A DNA stretch of 64,000 nt from JAFGGT01 sp036733165 (GCA_036733165.1 DAINBB010000002.1:56634-120633); one strand, 5' to 3'; shown: positions 8,804 through 17,717, counted from the stretch's first letter. Program-made: numbers and translations. Notes: generated from the letters alone by a model not told the origin.

Positions 8804-9160
8804 ATGAAGGGATGCACGGTTTACAAGACCCTGTCCATAATCGGAAAGAAGTGGACACTTCTCATACTTCTGGAACTTTACAAGGGTAAAGATGAGGAAA
8901 AACAGTTCAATCATCTAAAAAAACACGTTGAAGGAATAACTCCAAAGGTATTATCAGAGAGATTGAGTGAACTGGAATTTGAAGGCCTGGTCAACAGACG
9001 GGTCGATGACGACCGAATCCCTGTTCGTTGCCTTTACTCCCTGACAGAAAGCGGCAAGGAGCTTATCAAGGTCCTTCAGGACATAAAGGGGTGGGGGCTT
9101 AAATGGAAGTTCGAAAACGACGAATGTATGACGACGCAGTGCAAGAGATGCGTCCTATAG
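8804..9160 (+). CDS. HxlR-family winged-helix transcriptional regulator
   Basis: About 118 residues from ATG 8804. HxlR fold: 'KTLSIIGKKWTLLILLEL' helix, 'ITPKVLSERLSELEFEGLV' recognition region, then the wing 'RCLYSLTESGKELI'. It keeps the conserved N-terminal cysteine (MKGC), the redox-reactive residue in HxlR sensors such as YodB and HypR, and has extra C-terminal cysteines ('CMTTQCKRCVL'). ATG 8804 fits a TATA box at 8772-8780 as a leaderless start; ATG 8795 is the alternative. It probably controls the divergent hcp operon and itself. Confidence 0.85.
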   Translation: MKGCTVYKTLSIIGKKWTLLILLELYKGKDEEKQFNHLKKHVEGITPKVLSERLSELEFEGLVNRRVDDDRIPVRCLYSLTESGKELIKVLQDIKGWGLKWKFENDECMTTQCKRCVL

Positions 9161-9194
9161 GGGCATGGACAAGAACATATGGAAGTGATAAACA

Positions 9195-9755
9195 TTGAAA
9201 GAGTACAATAGAGAGTATCCCATGTTCTCGTTGTGTGGACTTAACTGCGGACTCTGCCCACGCCACCATACAGAAGGGAGTTCAAGATGCCCCGGGTGCG
9301 GCGGAGAAGATTTCCATTTGAAACATCCCGCCTGCTCTGTCATTACATGCAACAGACATCATGATAATGTTGAATATTGTTTCCAATGTTCTTCTTTTCC
9401 CTGCGAAAGATATGAAAATGTGAGTAAATCGGATTCCTTTATCTCCTATCGGAACGTGTTGTCCGACTTTGAGAAGGCGAGGGGGGATGGAATAGAGAGA
9501 TACAGGGCGGAATTAGCTGAAAAAATAGAGATTCTCGTGTTTCTGATCGACAATTATAATGACGGAAGAAGAAAATCCTTCTACTGCAACGCCGTCAACA
9601 TGTTGAGATTGGATGATGTCAGAGAAATAGTGTGTGAGATAAGAAAGAACGTCAGTGATCCGGGCATGGATATTAAACGCAAAACTGAATATGTTGTCCT
9701 GTTGTTCGAGGCGAAAGCGAAGAAAAAGAACATTGAACTAAAACTGAGAAAATAG
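9195..9755 (+). CDS. Cysteine-rich DUF3795-like protein
   Basis: 186 residues. The N-terminal half is a cysteine cluster: 'SLCGLNCGLCPRH', 'SRCPGCGGE', 'PACSVITC', 'EYCFQCSSFPC'. This is the pattern of DUF3795-type zinc or iron-sulfur proteins. The C-terminal half is helical and charged, ending in a lysine-rich tail. No enzymatic role is known. The TTG start is supported by GGAAGTGAT (9181-9189) at 5 nt spacing; ATG 9222 is an alternative. It follows the HxlR gene by 34 nt. Confidence 0.65.
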   Translation: MKEYNREYPMFSLCGLNCGLCPRHHTEGSSRCPGCGGEDFHLKHPACSVITCNRHHDNVEYCFQCSSFPCERYENVSKSDSFISYRNVLSDFEKARGDGIERYRAELAEKIEILVFLIDNYNDGRRKSFYCNAVNMLRLDDVREIVCEIRKNVSDPGMDIKRKTEYVVLLFEAKAKKKNIELKLRK

Positions 9756-9759
9756 CTGT

Positions 9760-11430
9760 TCATTGCCGTAACGGCCTGGACATGTATGGCCCGTCCCTCT
9801 CGTAACCGTGCTTGCGGTAGTACTCCCTTACCCCGATGCCGGATATGATGGCCATCTTTTTCATGTCATAGTCCTCGATAGCTATCCTCTCCGCTTCCTT
9901 AAGCAGCTTGTTCCCATAACCCCTGTGCTGCCACCATGCCCCGTCCGACATGCCTATTGGCACCATGGGACCATAAACGTGAAGTTCCCTGATAAGGCCT
10001 GTCCTGTCCGTTATCTCTTTCCTGAACACATGCTGTCCCGGAGACCTCAGCCTAATGAATCCTATCAGGGCGTCGTTCTTGACGTCCTCAAAGCTGAGGA
10101 ATTCCTCCGTGCCCCCCGATGCCTCATAGGCCCTTCTTATCAGCTCTACATCCTCTTCCCTGGGATCTATGCCATCCTTGTAGCATCTCTGTCCTATCTC
10201 CCTGCACCTGATGCACTTGCAGCTCTTTCCCCTCCTCTTCATCTCGTCCTCGACCATCTGCCCCATGTTGGACCTCATCACGCCGGCGGCGATCCTATTG
10301 GTGGGGATATCCCTCTGTATGCGCATGGTCCTTGCCCATTCCGGCATCAGGGACTTTGCCTTCACCAGCAGCTCCACAGTCTCCTCGGTGGTGTATGGAG
10401 TGTAGACTCCTTTCTTATAGTCATTATAGAGCTCCGTGTTCTCCAGGACGAGGCAGGTATAGAACTTGACCATATCGGGCCTGTACGAGGGATCTTCAAA
10501 TATCCTCTCGAACGCCCTTAGGTCCCTCTCGGGGTCGGATCCCGGAAGGCCGGGCATCATGTGGTAGTTTATCTTGAAGGCCTGGTCCTTGAGGAAGGCC
10601 GTGGCCTCCTTCACGTCCTTTGTCGTGTGCCCCCGTTTCACCCTGGCGTATATATAATCGTAAACCGTCTGCACGCCGAGTTCCACCCTCGTTCCGCCGT
10701 ATGATAGCATGCGGTCTATGTGGGGGGCCATGGCCCAGTCCGGTCTTGTCTCGAATGTCATGCCTATGCATCTGTTGTCCGCCGTCTCGTTGGCCTCCTG
10801 GGCCTGTTCAATCAGCAAGGGACGGCGCCCCAGAAGCGCGGCCGCCTCTTCGCTGCATGTCCCCCCCTCTGTCGGGAACAGGCAATCGTGCACATCATCC
10901 GAAGGCACGCCCCTGTCATGCAGATTCATCGCGCTGAGGCATTCCCTTACAAAGTATTCCTGATAATCGAGGTCCTGTGACGGAAAGGTCCCTCCCATAA
11001 CTATGAGTTCTATCTTGTCGGTAGGATGTCCTACCGCCTGCAGTTGTTCTATCCTTCTGTACACCTGAAGAAATGGATGGAAGTTGTTCTGTATCGCGCG
11101 CATGGCCGCCGGTTCATGCCCTGTGTAGGACTGTGGAACGTCCTGTTCAGGGCCGCCAGGGCAATAGGTGCACTTGCCATGCGGGCAGGGAGCTGGGCGC
11201 GTCATGACGGCGATCACCGCCACGCCCGACATCGTTCTCATGGGTTTTCTCTGCAGGAAATGAAGGGCTTTCCCGATGTGGGAGATGATGTCCGAGTTTG
11301 AGGGTATCCTGTCCAGTTCGTACTTCTTCGCGACCCTGACCTTCTCCCTTTGAAGGGAGTTCTTATCAACGATGACGCCCGTATCTATCAGGGAGGAAAT
11401 CTCATCCAATGCGTCCTTGAGGCCGCCCAT
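9760..11430 (-). CDS. elp3: Elp3: tRNA U34 carboxymethyl-modifying radical SAM/acetyltransferase
   Basis: 556 residues, normal for archaeal Elp3. The radical-SAM cluster cysteines are Cys82, Cys87 and Cys90 ('CPHGKCTYC'), followed by 'MGGTFPSQ'. The C-terminal third (about 400-556) is a GNAT acetyltransferase fold ('GYGNKLLKEAERIA ... YYRKHGYE'). Elp3 makes the carboxymethyl side chain on wobble uridine using acetyl-CoA. A cysteine-rich linker ('CKCIRCREIGQRC') binds zinc in homologues. It is downstream of a small membrane-protein gene on the same strand with a 4-nt gap. Confidence 0.95.
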   Translation of the reverse strand: MGGLKDALDEISSLIDTGVIVDKNSLQREKVRVAKKYELDRIPSNSDIISHIGKALHFLQRKPMRTMSGVAVIAVMTRPAPCPHGKCTYCPGGPEQDVPQSYTGHEPAAMRAIQNNFHPFLQVYRRIEQLQAVGHPTDKIELIVMGGTFPSQDLDYQEYFVRECLSAMNLHDRGVPSDDVHDCLFPTEGGTCSEEAAALLGRRPLLIEQAQEANETADNRCIGMTFETRPDWAMAPHIDRMLSYGGTRVELGVQTVYDYIYARVKRGHTTKDVKEATAFLKDQAFKINYHMMPGLPGSDPERDLRAFERIFEDPSYRPDMVKFYTCLVLENTELYNDYKKGVYTPYTTEETVELLVKAKSLMPEWARTMRIQRDIPTNRIAAGVMRSNMGQMVEDEMKRRGKSCKCIRCREIGQRCYKDGIDPREEDVELIRRAYEASGGTEEFLSFEDVKNDALIGFIRLRSPGQHVFRKEITDRTGLIRELHVYGPMVPIGMSDGAWWQHRGYGNKLLKEAERIAIEDYDMKKMAIISGIGVREYYRKHGYERDGPYMSRPLRQ

Positions 11431-11434
11431 TGTC

Positions 11435-12181
11435 TCACGACCGGAGGGAAAGATAAGCGATCGCGTTGACTATAACGGAATATGGTATAAAGAACAATGC
11501 TACCATTGGCGCGATTATGAATGTGTATGCAGGGAAATAGCTCACTGAGAAATAGAGGGCCGCGCCAGTCGGCACGAACACTATGGCCAACGGGACTATA
11601 TACGCTATCATCGAATAGAGGGGATGTTTCAGGGTTGCTCTCATGCTGAGCATCACGTTCTTGCCTATCAGGCTTCCGTCCACTATGCTGGATGCTATCG
11701 TGTAGTTCCAGAGATATCCAAGAACAAAGGGTATCGCTATGTAATATTTTCCGTAAGTGGATGCGAGATAATATGCAATAAGCATGAGTATCGCAAAGGG
11801 TATCAACGAAAAGGCGAATCCGTTCGCCCCCCTTCTTCCGCCGATATCGAAGGATATGTTCCCTCTCTTGAGTCCGTCGACTATCATTCCGGATATCGCA
11901 CATATCGCATATAGCACAAAGATGACATATACGATAAAGCTGATGAGGAACAGGTTGTACCATATGCCCAGTATGTTCTCAAGGGTCTGGTAGGACGTTA
12001 GGGAGTAGTATTGTGATATGTCCCTTATCTCAAAGGCGGGCAGCGTTGTGAAATTGAATATCAAGGAGACACCTACGATGAAGATCGTGGGAATGAACAT
12101 CGGGGAGAGTATCTTTAGGAAGCTTTCCATGTATACGTCCCATGACATTCCATATATCTGTGAGATCGTGGGTTTCTGCAA
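11435..12181 (-). CDS. Polytopic membrane protein of unknown function
   Basis: 248 residues with about six hydrophobic helices, including 'SPMFIPTIFIVGVSLIFNF', 'LISFIVYVIFVLYAICAI', 'LIPFAILMLIAYYLAS' and 'MVALFFIPYSVIVNAIAYL'. The pattern resembles DUF975/DUF4013-like archaeal membrane proteins, without recognisable catalytic residues. TTG start at 12181 with a GAGGCGG about 6 nt upstream. It is probably co-transcribed with elp3. Its divergent neighbour across a 97-bp A+T-rich gap is nop5. Confidence 0.6.
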   Translation of the reverse strand: MQKPTISQIYGMSWDVYMESFLKILSPMFIPTIFIVGVSLIFNFTTLPAFEIRDISQYYSLTSYQTLENILGIWYNLFLISFIVYVIFVLYAICAISGMIVDGLKRGNISFDIGGRRGANGFAFSLIPFAILMLIAYYLASTYGKYYIAIPFVLGYLWNYTIASSIVDGSLIGKNVMLSMRATLKHPLYSMIAYIVPLAIVFVPTGAALYFSVSYFPAYTFIIAPMVALFFIPYSVIVNAIAYLSLRS

Positions 12182-12278
12182 TATTTCCGCCTCATTATTA
12201 AATTAAAATATTAGTATATATGTATTTTTTCTTACAATATCTATTTAAATAACTTTTCGAGAGTATTTTTTGGTATTA

Positions 12279-13376
12279 ATGAAAGTAATCACTACCTTTT
12301 TGGGCATGATTTTGCTGGACGATGAAGGCAAGATAATCTCGACAATAGACTTCCCAAGGAATCCCGATGAAATATCAGAGGTACTCTTCCAGATCGACCA
12401 GGGCAATCTTCCGGGCCAGCTTGAAGCTCTTAGGACCATGGACATCTCGCATTGCGACAGTGCCAGCATTGCGGAGAATCTCGGATGCAGATTGATGTCT
12501 GTTGAGGATAGGGAATGGTTGATGAGTACATTGGATAAAAATAGCCTGATGGGGGGAGAAGGCATGGCAAAGCTAAAAAGGGATGCCGCCATGTCGCTCG
12601 TCAGGAAACAGATGAACATAGCCTCCTCGTCAAAGGACCTCTCCGTCTCACAGGCCATCAACGCCGTGGACGAACTGGACCAGACGATGAATCTCTTCAC
12701 TGAGAGGTTGGTGGAGTGGTACGGTATACATTTCCCAGAGCTTGAGAGGATTGTGACAGACAACGTCAAGTACTGCGAGCTTATCGAGAGATACGGATTC
12801 AGAGAGGATATAGATGGGGACGATGAAATAACTAGGGCCGCAAAGGACAGTATCGGCGCACAGATGTCCTCCGAGGATATGGAGGAGATAAGGAAGCTGG
12901 CACGGTCCGCACTGCAACTCGGCAAGATACGAGAGGAATACTCCAAATATATAGAGGAGAACGTTGCCATTTTGGCCCCGAACATGACACAGCTCGTGGG
13001 GCCATTGATAACGGCTAGGCTCATATCATTGGCCGGCGGGCTTAGGAATCTGGCCCAGAAACCGGCATCCACCATCCAGATGCTGGGCGCGGAGAAGGCC
13101 TTGTTCAGACACCTCAAGACGGGGGCCAAGCCTCCAAAGCACGGTATCATATTCCAACACCCTGAGATACATAACGCCAAACCGTGGCATCGGGGCAAGA
13201 TAGCCAGGACGCTGGCGTCGGAACTTGCCATTGCGGCGAGGGTCGATTACAATTCCGGCGGGATGGTGGCCGAATCGCTTTCCAAGAAGATCGAGGACAG
13301 GATCGTGGAAATCAAGGAGAAGTATCCATATCCTCCAAGGGCCAAATCAAGGAAGAAGGGGGGAAGGAAAAGATGA
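12279..13376 (+). CDS. nop5: Nop5 (Nop56/58-like) box C/D sRNP core protein
   Basis: 365 residues from ATG 12279. It has an N-terminal fibrillarin-binding domain, a coiled-coil middle (about 110-220, rich in E/K/I heptads) and a NOP domain with 'IARLISLAGGLRNLAQKPASTIQ-LGAEKALFRHL'. It ends in a lysine/arginine-rich tail, as in other archaeal Nop5. It bridges L7Ae-bound guide RNA and fibrillarin for 2'-O-methylation of rRNA and tRNA. The TATA-like TATTTAAATA (12242-12251) gives a leader of only about 5 nt. The stop overlaps the fibrillarin start (ATGA), so the pair is translationally coupled. Confidence 0.95.
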   Translation: MKVITTFLGMILLDDEGKIISTIDFPRNPDEISEVLFQIDQGNLPGQLEALRTMDISHCDSASIAENLGCRLMSVEDREWLMSTLDKNSLMGGEGMAKLKRDAAMSLVRKQMNIASSSKDLSVSQAINAVDELDQTMNLFTERLVEWYGIHFPELERIVTDNVKYCELIERYGFREDIDGDDEITRAAKDSIGAQMSSEDMEEIRKLARSALQLGKIREEYSKYIEENVAILAPNMTQLVGPLITARLISLAGGLRNLAQKPASTIQMLGAEKALFRHLKTGAKPPKHGIIFQHPEIHNAKPWHRGKIARTLASELAIAARVDYNSGGMVAESLSKKIEDRIVEIKEKYPYPPRAKSRKKGGRKR

Positions 13377-14023
13377 AAGAGATCTTTCACAATGTCTTCA
13401 GGGATGAGCAAGGCATCCTGACACGGAATCTCGTGAAGGGTGTCAGGGTGTACGGCGAGAAGCTTGTCGATCACCAGGGAGAGGAGTACAGGGTGTGGAA
13501 TCCCTACAGGTCGAAGCTGGCCTCTGCCATCATGTGCGGACTTGAGAGCTTGCCGATCGACCAGGACAGCAAGGTCCTGTATCTCGGTTCCGCAACCGGC
13601 ACTACGGTGTCGCATGTGTCTGACATAGCAACAAGGGGCACCATCTATTGCGTTGAGTTCGCCCCGAGGTCCATGAGGGACTTCCTACCCCTTGCCGAGG
13701 CCAGGGACAACATCATCCCCATACTGGGAAACGCCAAGGACCCGCAGCAGTACGCGCCCTTGCTAGAGACCGTAGACCTCATATACCAGGATGTCGCGCA
13801 GGTGGAACAAGCTGAGATACTGCTCAGGAATCTCCCCTTCCTAAAGAGGGGCGGTTATGTGATGCTTTGCATCAAGGCCAGGAGCATCGATGTCACCAAG
13901 GACCCCGAGAAGGTGTTCCGGCAGGAGATCTCAAAGCTCAGGGAAAGGGTGGATATAAGAGGCTCTATAGACATATCGAACTACGAGAAGGACCATTCAT
14001 TTGTCGTGGGGGTCAAAACCTAG
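13373..14023 (+). CDS. flpA: Fibrillarin-like rRNA/tRNA 2'-O-methyltransferase
   Basis: 216 residues. SAM-dependent methyltransferase of the box C/D complex. Motif I is 'VLYLGSATGTTVSH', followed by 'IYCVEFAPRSMRDFL', and the catalytic tetrad region carries 'VDLIYQDVAQ' and 'LCIKARSID'. The N-terminus 'MKEIFHNVFRDEQGILTRNL' is typical of archaeal fibrillarins, which fixes the start at ATG 13373. This overlaps the nop5 stop, with a GGGGGGAAGGA ribosome-binding site inside nop5. Confidence 0.97.
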   Translation: MKEIFHNVFRDEQGILTRNLVKGVRVYGEKLVDHQGEEYRVWNPYRSKLASAIMCGLESLPIDQDSKVLYLGSATGTTVSHVSDIATRGTIYCVEFAPRSMRDFLPLAEARDNIIPILGNAKDPQQYAPLLETVDLIYQDVAQVEQAEILLRNLPFLKRGGYVMLCIKARSIDVTKDPEKVFRQEISKLRERVDIRGSIDISNYEKDHSFVVGVKT

Positions 14024-14117
14024 TATGGTTTCCCTTAATCATGTTCAGAAGGCCTCATGTTCTTCCATCGGTCGTCCGCGTTATAAAAACGAGAATGGCA
14101 AAAGGTGAACATTGCAT

Positions 14118-15113
14118 ATGGATAGCATATCACTGACTATCGTGGCATTGTCCATAATCGTGCTTCTCTATCTTTCAGCTTGGTTTTCAAGGGCCGAGAC
14201 GGCGCTTACCCTCACAACATCGGCACAAATAGCGTCGATGTCGGAGGCGGGGATAAACGTGTCCCATCTGATCTATGTTAAAAAAGATCTCAACAGGGCG
14301 ATTGTCGCCATCCTGATAGGCAACAACGTGGTCAATGTGATGCTGTCCGCACTTACGGCGTTGGTGGCAAACGCGTTCTTTAGAGTATGGGGCGTGACCG
14401 TGGCTGTTGGAATTCTCACCTTTGTGTTGATAGTCTTCGGTGAGATAACACCAAAATCCCATGCTGTGATGTCCCATGAGCGCGTGGCGGTGAAGAACTC
14501 CCACAAGCTATATGTCCTGCTCCGTGTTCTTGGGCCGGTGATATCCTTTCTAATGATGTTGTCGGACTATGTTCTCCGCGCAGCCGGTGAAAGGGTGGAA
14601 AGAAACCGCATGTTGTTCTCCGATGACGCCATAAAGGACCTGGCCACCCTCGGTGAACAGGAAGGTGCCATCAAACCTATCGAAAAAGACATCATTCACA
14701 ATGTCTTCTCCTTTGGCGACCTGAAGATCCGTGACATCATGTTGCCGATAGAGAAGGTTGTCACTGTGAAGGACAATACAGATATCGAAAAGGCCAAACA
14801 GGCCGTTATCGACCACGGTTACACAAGGATCCCCGTTGAGGATGTAAGTGGTGACATAATAGGCGTCATGTACAGCAAGGACATACTCGCTGCAGTGGAA
14901 GGGGCCGCCAGGGAATGGATGCGCGAACCGTTCTACATCCCCGAATCGGAAGACATCACGACGGTCTTTGATCAGATGAAAAGGGACAGGGTCCATATAG
15001 GCATCGTACGCGACAAAGACTTTCGCGTCATCGGGATTGTAACGCTGGAAGACATAATCGAGGAACTGGTCGGCAGCATACGCGACGAGTTCTATGAACA
15101 GCACAAAGGATAA
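14118..15113 (+). CDS. CNNM/CorC-like membrane protein (DUF21 + CBS pair)
   Basis: 331 residues. The N-terminal half is a DUF21/CNNM domain with about four membrane helices and the signature 'GEITPKSHAVMSHERVA'. The C-terminal half is a tandem CBS pair ('IRDIMLPIEKVVTV' and 'IGIVRDKDFRVIGIVTLEDIIEELVG' regions). There is no extended CorC/HlyC C-terminal domain. The family is linked to Mg2+ or other divalent cation transport with adenine nucleotides sensed by the CBS pair. A TATA box (about 14081-14089) and AGGTGA (14103-14108) precede ATG 14118; in-frame TTG 14112 is the alternative. Confidence 0.85.
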   Translation: MDSISLTIVALSIIVLLYLSAWFSRAETALTLTTSAQIASMSEAGINVSHLIYVKKDLNRAIVAILIGNNVVNVMLSALTALVANAFFRVWGVTVAVGILTFVLIVFGEITPKSHAVMSHERVAVKNSHKLYVLLRVLGPVISFLMMLSDYVLRAAGERVERNRMLFSDDAIKDLATLGEQEGAIKPIEKDIIHNVFSFGDLKIRDIMLPIEKVVTVKDNTDIEKAKQAVIDHGYTRIPVEDVSGDIIGVMYSKDILAAVEGAAREWMREPFYIPESEDITTVFDQMKRDRVHIGIVRDKDFRVIGIVTLEDIIEELVGSIRDEFYEQHKG

Positions 15114-15139
15114 GGCATGTCTATGGATCATCTATGATG

Positions 15140-15289
15140 TCAGGTGTACTTTCCACGCCCGAAACCCAAAACGCTATCGCAATGAGGACAATAGTACATG
15201 ACCTCCTGTTTTAGTAGCCCCGCGCCCTTCGTTTTTATAAGTATGTTATCAAGATCCAGCTCTCCCTTGCAGAATGGACAGACCGGCAT
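15140..15289 (-). CDS. 49-residue zinc-ribbon protein
   Basis: A small gene on the minus strand encoding 49 residues with two CPxC knuckles, CPFC (residues 4-7) and CPHC (34-37), spaced 26 residues apart. This makes a complete treble-clef or zinc-ribbon pair. The rest is 'KGELDLDNILIKTKGAG' and a 'LGFGRGKYT' tail. An in-frame stop lies five codons upstream, so ATG 15289 is the only start. TATATATA (15311-15318) lies about 25 nt before it, the leaderless spacing also seen elsewhere here. It follows rnhB on the same strand. Function unknown; nucleic-acid or protein binding is likely. Confidence 0.7.
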   Translation of the reverse strand: MPVCPFCKGELDLDNILIKTKGAGLLKQEVMYYCPHCDSVLGFGRGKYT

Positions 15290-15310
15290 GTGGATACTAT
15301 GTCATTCCAC

Positions 15311-15318
15311 TATATATA
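15311..15318 (-). promoter_or_regulatory. TATA box for the small zinc-ribbon gene
   Basis: TATATATA centred about 25.5 nt upstream of ATG 15289 on the minus strand, within the 62-bp gap after rnhB. Confidence 0.5.
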
Positions 15319-15351
15319 ATGCCCCTTTACCACATTGAACAGCCCATACTA

Positions 15352-15990
15352 TCAAAGATCCAATTTCAACTGCCTGAACCTTCCCACGGTCTTCCATGAC
15401 CTCCTAACAAAGAAGGGCATTTCCTCGCCGCTCTCGTCAATGAACTCGAGAAACCTGCAGGTGGCCGGGTCGCTGGGATAACCGCTGCCGATGCTGACGC
15501 CCCATCTCTCCTGTGAGAGCTCATCGAGATGAGAGATCGCGGAATCCCGGTTCACCTTTGCGACTATGGATGCCGCGGAAACGCAGGGAAAGGTCTCATC
15601 CGCCTTGTGTCTTGCTATGACCTCCCGGCATACAAGAAAGGATGTAAGCTCCCGGGCCAGCCTATCTTCATTGACATCGAAACAGTCGATGAACACATCC
15701 TCGTCCCTGTGGTCCAGTCCTGATATCGACTTCGCCGCCATTTCCATCTCTATCTGATTCAGACTCATTTTTGATCTCAGCGAATCGATTTCCCTGGCAT
15801 CGGTCCGGACAATGGAAATGTCACAGCACGCCACTATCGACTGATACAGGCACTTCCTGCGTCCGGGGCTTAGCCTCTTAGAGTCCCGAACGCCGATGTC
15901 GGCCAGCGCTTCATCGTCCCATGACTTCACGGCAGCGACAACCAAGGGGCCCAGGACCGGGCCCCTCCCGGCCTCGTCCACGCCTATCAT
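15352..15990 (-). CDS. rnhB: Ribonuclease HII
   Basis: 212 residues, the normal archaeal length. The active-site signature 'GVDEAGRGPVLGPLVVAA' is at the N-terminus, with further carboxylates in 'FIDCFDVNED' and the basic motif 'SAASIVAKVNRD'. It cleaves RNA in RNA-DNA hybrids (Okazaki primers, misincorporated ribonucleotides). Its start overlaps the stop of the upstream HAD phosphatase gene by 4 nt. The order radA, HAD phosphatase, rnhB on the minus strand links it to the replication/repair group. Confidence 0.96.
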   Translation of the reverse strand: MIGVDEAGRGPVLGPLVVAAVKSWDDEALADIGVRDSKRLSPGRRKCLYQSIVACCDISIVRTDAREIDSLRSKMSLNQIEMEMAAKSISGLDHRDEDVFIDCFDVNEDRLARELTSFLVCREVIARHKADETFPCVSAASIVAKVNRDSAISHLDELSQERWGVSIGSGYPSDPATCRFLEFIDESGEEMPFFVRRSWKTVGRFRQLKLDL

Positions 15991-16757
15991 AACGGGGCCT
16001 CCGGATCTATCTCCAAAAGAGAATCGACTATCAGGTCCGGGGCGGGGGCGTCAATTGGAGCGTCATTCCTGCCATTTACCCCCGTGGTCACCAGGATGGA
16101 CCCGATCTTTGCGTTAGCTGCCCCGGCCATGTCCGTGTCGTATCTGTCACCTATCATGAACACATGCCGGTTGTCGATGCCAAGAAGTGATAAAGAGCGG
16201 GTAAATATGGGAAAAAACGGCTTTCCCATGACGATGGGCGCGGTCCCGGACGCGGCCTCGATGGAGGCCACCAGCGCTCCTGCTCCCGGCACAAGCCCCT
16301 CGGGCATGGGAAACGTCCTGTCCGTGTTCGTCGCGATGAACTGCGCGCCCGACCTTATCGCCAGGGTGGCCCTCCTCATCTTGTCGTATGTGAAGCTCCA
16401 GTCAAGCCCCACGACAACGTGGTCCGGTCTTTCATCCACAATTCTCATCCCACGCAAGGACAATGTCTCTCTCAGCCCCTCCTCGCCTATGACCATGACA
16501 TCCCTGCCGCGCCTTGTTTTGGCGATGAAGTCCGCAGCGACCATTGAGGAGGTGACTATAGAAGAGGAGGATATATCAACGCCCATCCTCGAGATGTCGG
16601 AGGAGATCTCCTGCTGCGTGCGGGTGGAGTTGTTGGTCACAAGAAGGAAAGGTATGCTCCTCTCCTGCAGATTCGTCAGGAATGCAATGGCCCCCGGCAC
16701 CGGCCTGTCGCCTATCCGTATCACTCCATCGATATCTATAAGATATCCGGGGTCCAT
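15987..16757 (-). CDS. HAD-superfamily sugar/nucleotide phosphatase (NagD-like)
   Basis: 256 residues. HAD motif I is 'YLIDIDGVI', motif II is in 'FLLVTNNSTR', and motif IV is 'VFMIGDRYDTDMAGAANA'. The large C2-type cap and 'LVTTGVNG' strand match the NagD/p-nitrophenyl phosphatase group, which dephosphorylates small phosphorylated sugars or glycolytic side products. The substrate cannot be read from sequence. It lies 9 nt after radA and overlaps rnhB by 4 nt. Confidence 0.88.
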   Translation of the reverse strand: MDPGYLIDIDGVIRIGDRPVPGAIAFLTNLQERSIPFLLVTNNSTRTQQEISSDISRMGVDISSSSIVTSSMVAADFIAKTRRGRDVMVIGEEGLRETLSLRGMRIVDERPDHVVVGLDWSFTYDKMRRATLAIRSGAQFIATNTDRTFPMPEGLVPGAGALVASIEAASGTAPIVMGKPFFPIFTRSLSLLGIDNRHVFMIGDRYDTDMAGAANAKIGSILVTTGVNGRNDAPIDAPAPDLIVDSLLEIDPEAPL

Positions 16758-16766
16758 CTTCAGCCC

Positions 16767-17717
16767 TCACTTGTCGACGATGCCGTTCTCCGTCACCATG
16801 AAGAGCGCCTCTCCCTCTGGCAACGATGGCGAGTCCACCAACCTGGCTATTCTCTGACCCTGCTTGCTCTTCCTAAGGTACAGCCTGAGCGTGGCGGAAT
16901 GGCCAAGCACATGGCCCCCCACAGGCCTTGTAGGGTCTCCAAAGAATGCATCGGGTTTGGCAGATACCTGGTTCGTGACAAAGACACAGGAATCGTAAAG
17001 ATTCGCTATCTTGTGAAGCTGTCTGAGGTGCATGCCAAGTTTCTGCTGCCTCTCGGCCAGCGTTCCCCTGCCAACGAACTCTGCCCTGAACATCGAAGTG
17101 AGTGAATCGACTATAAGAAGACGGCATCCGTTGTTCTCAAAGAGTTCCTCGGCCCTCTCGGCCAAAAGGATCTGATGGCTTGAATTGAACGCCCTTGCGA
17201 CATTTATGTTCCTGAGGGCCTCCTTGGGATCCATCTCCAGATGGGTGGCGATCTGCATTATCCTTTCCGGCCTGAAGGTGTTCTCCGTGTCTATGAAGAC
17301 CGCACATGCATCCAATCCCCCACTTTCCTTGGGCAACTGGACGGTAACGGCCAACTGATGTGCGATCTGTGACTTGCCGCTTCCAAACTCCCCGAACGCC
17401 TCGATGATGGCCTGGGTCTCGAATCCCCCGCCTATCAACGCGTCAAGCTTTTCGCTTCCAGAGGTTATGTGGCCGATCATCTGCCTCTTCTCATATACCT
17501 CCTCACCAGATATGAAACCGCCGACATCGGCGGCCTTCCTTGCCGAGGCGATAATCTTGGCCCCGGTGGCTTCCGTCACCTCCGCGACATCGCGGAGCTC
17601 CATGGGTGATGAAACGGCGATGGACTCTATCGTGGTGAAGCCTGCCGACTTCAACTTCTCGGCCGTGACCGGACCCACCCCGGGAAGGTCCTCTATGTTC
17701 TTTATCTCCTCACTCAT
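16767..17717 (-). CDS. radA: RadA recombinase
   Basis: 316 residues with no intein. The N-terminal helix-hairpin-helix region ('IEDLPGVGPVTAEKLKSAGF') is followed by the RecA core: Walker A 'GEFGSGKSQ', Walker B 'LLIVDSLTSMF', L1/L2 region with 'FVTNQVSAKPDAFFGDPTRPVGGHVLGH' motifs, and the polymerisation motif near 'GFTTIESIA...GAKIIASARKAA'. It forms filaments on ssDNA and catalyses strand exchange. It shares an apparent operon with the multi-OB RPA gene immediately upstream (11-nt gap), its natural partner on ssDNA. Confidence 0.97.
   Translation of the reverse strand: MSEEIKNIEDLPGVGPVTAEKLKSAGFTTIESIAVSSPMELRDVAEVTEATGAKIIASARKAADVGGFISGEEVYEKRQMIGHITSGSEKLDALIGGGFETQAIIEAFGEFGSGKSQIAHQLAVTVQLPKESGGLDACAVFIDTENTFRPERIMQIATHLEMDPKEALRNINVARAFNSSHQILLAERAEELFENNGCRLLIVDSLTSMFRAEFVGRGTLAERQQKLGMHLRQLHKIANLYDSCVFVTNQVSAKPDAFFGDPTRPVGGHVLGHSATLRLYLRKSKQGQRIARLVDSPSLPEGEALFMVTENGIVDK

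Noticed and set aside
12182..12278. Box C/D guide RNA beside nop5-fibrillarin
   Set aside because: The gap is only 97 bp, very A+T-rich, and lacks a convincing RTGATGA...CTGA pair; it reads as a divergent promoter.
15987..16757. Assignment of the HAD protein as phosphoglycolate phosphatase
   Set aside because: The cap type and NagD-like motifs fit a broader sugar/nucleotide phosphatase group; a specific substrate is not supported by sequence.
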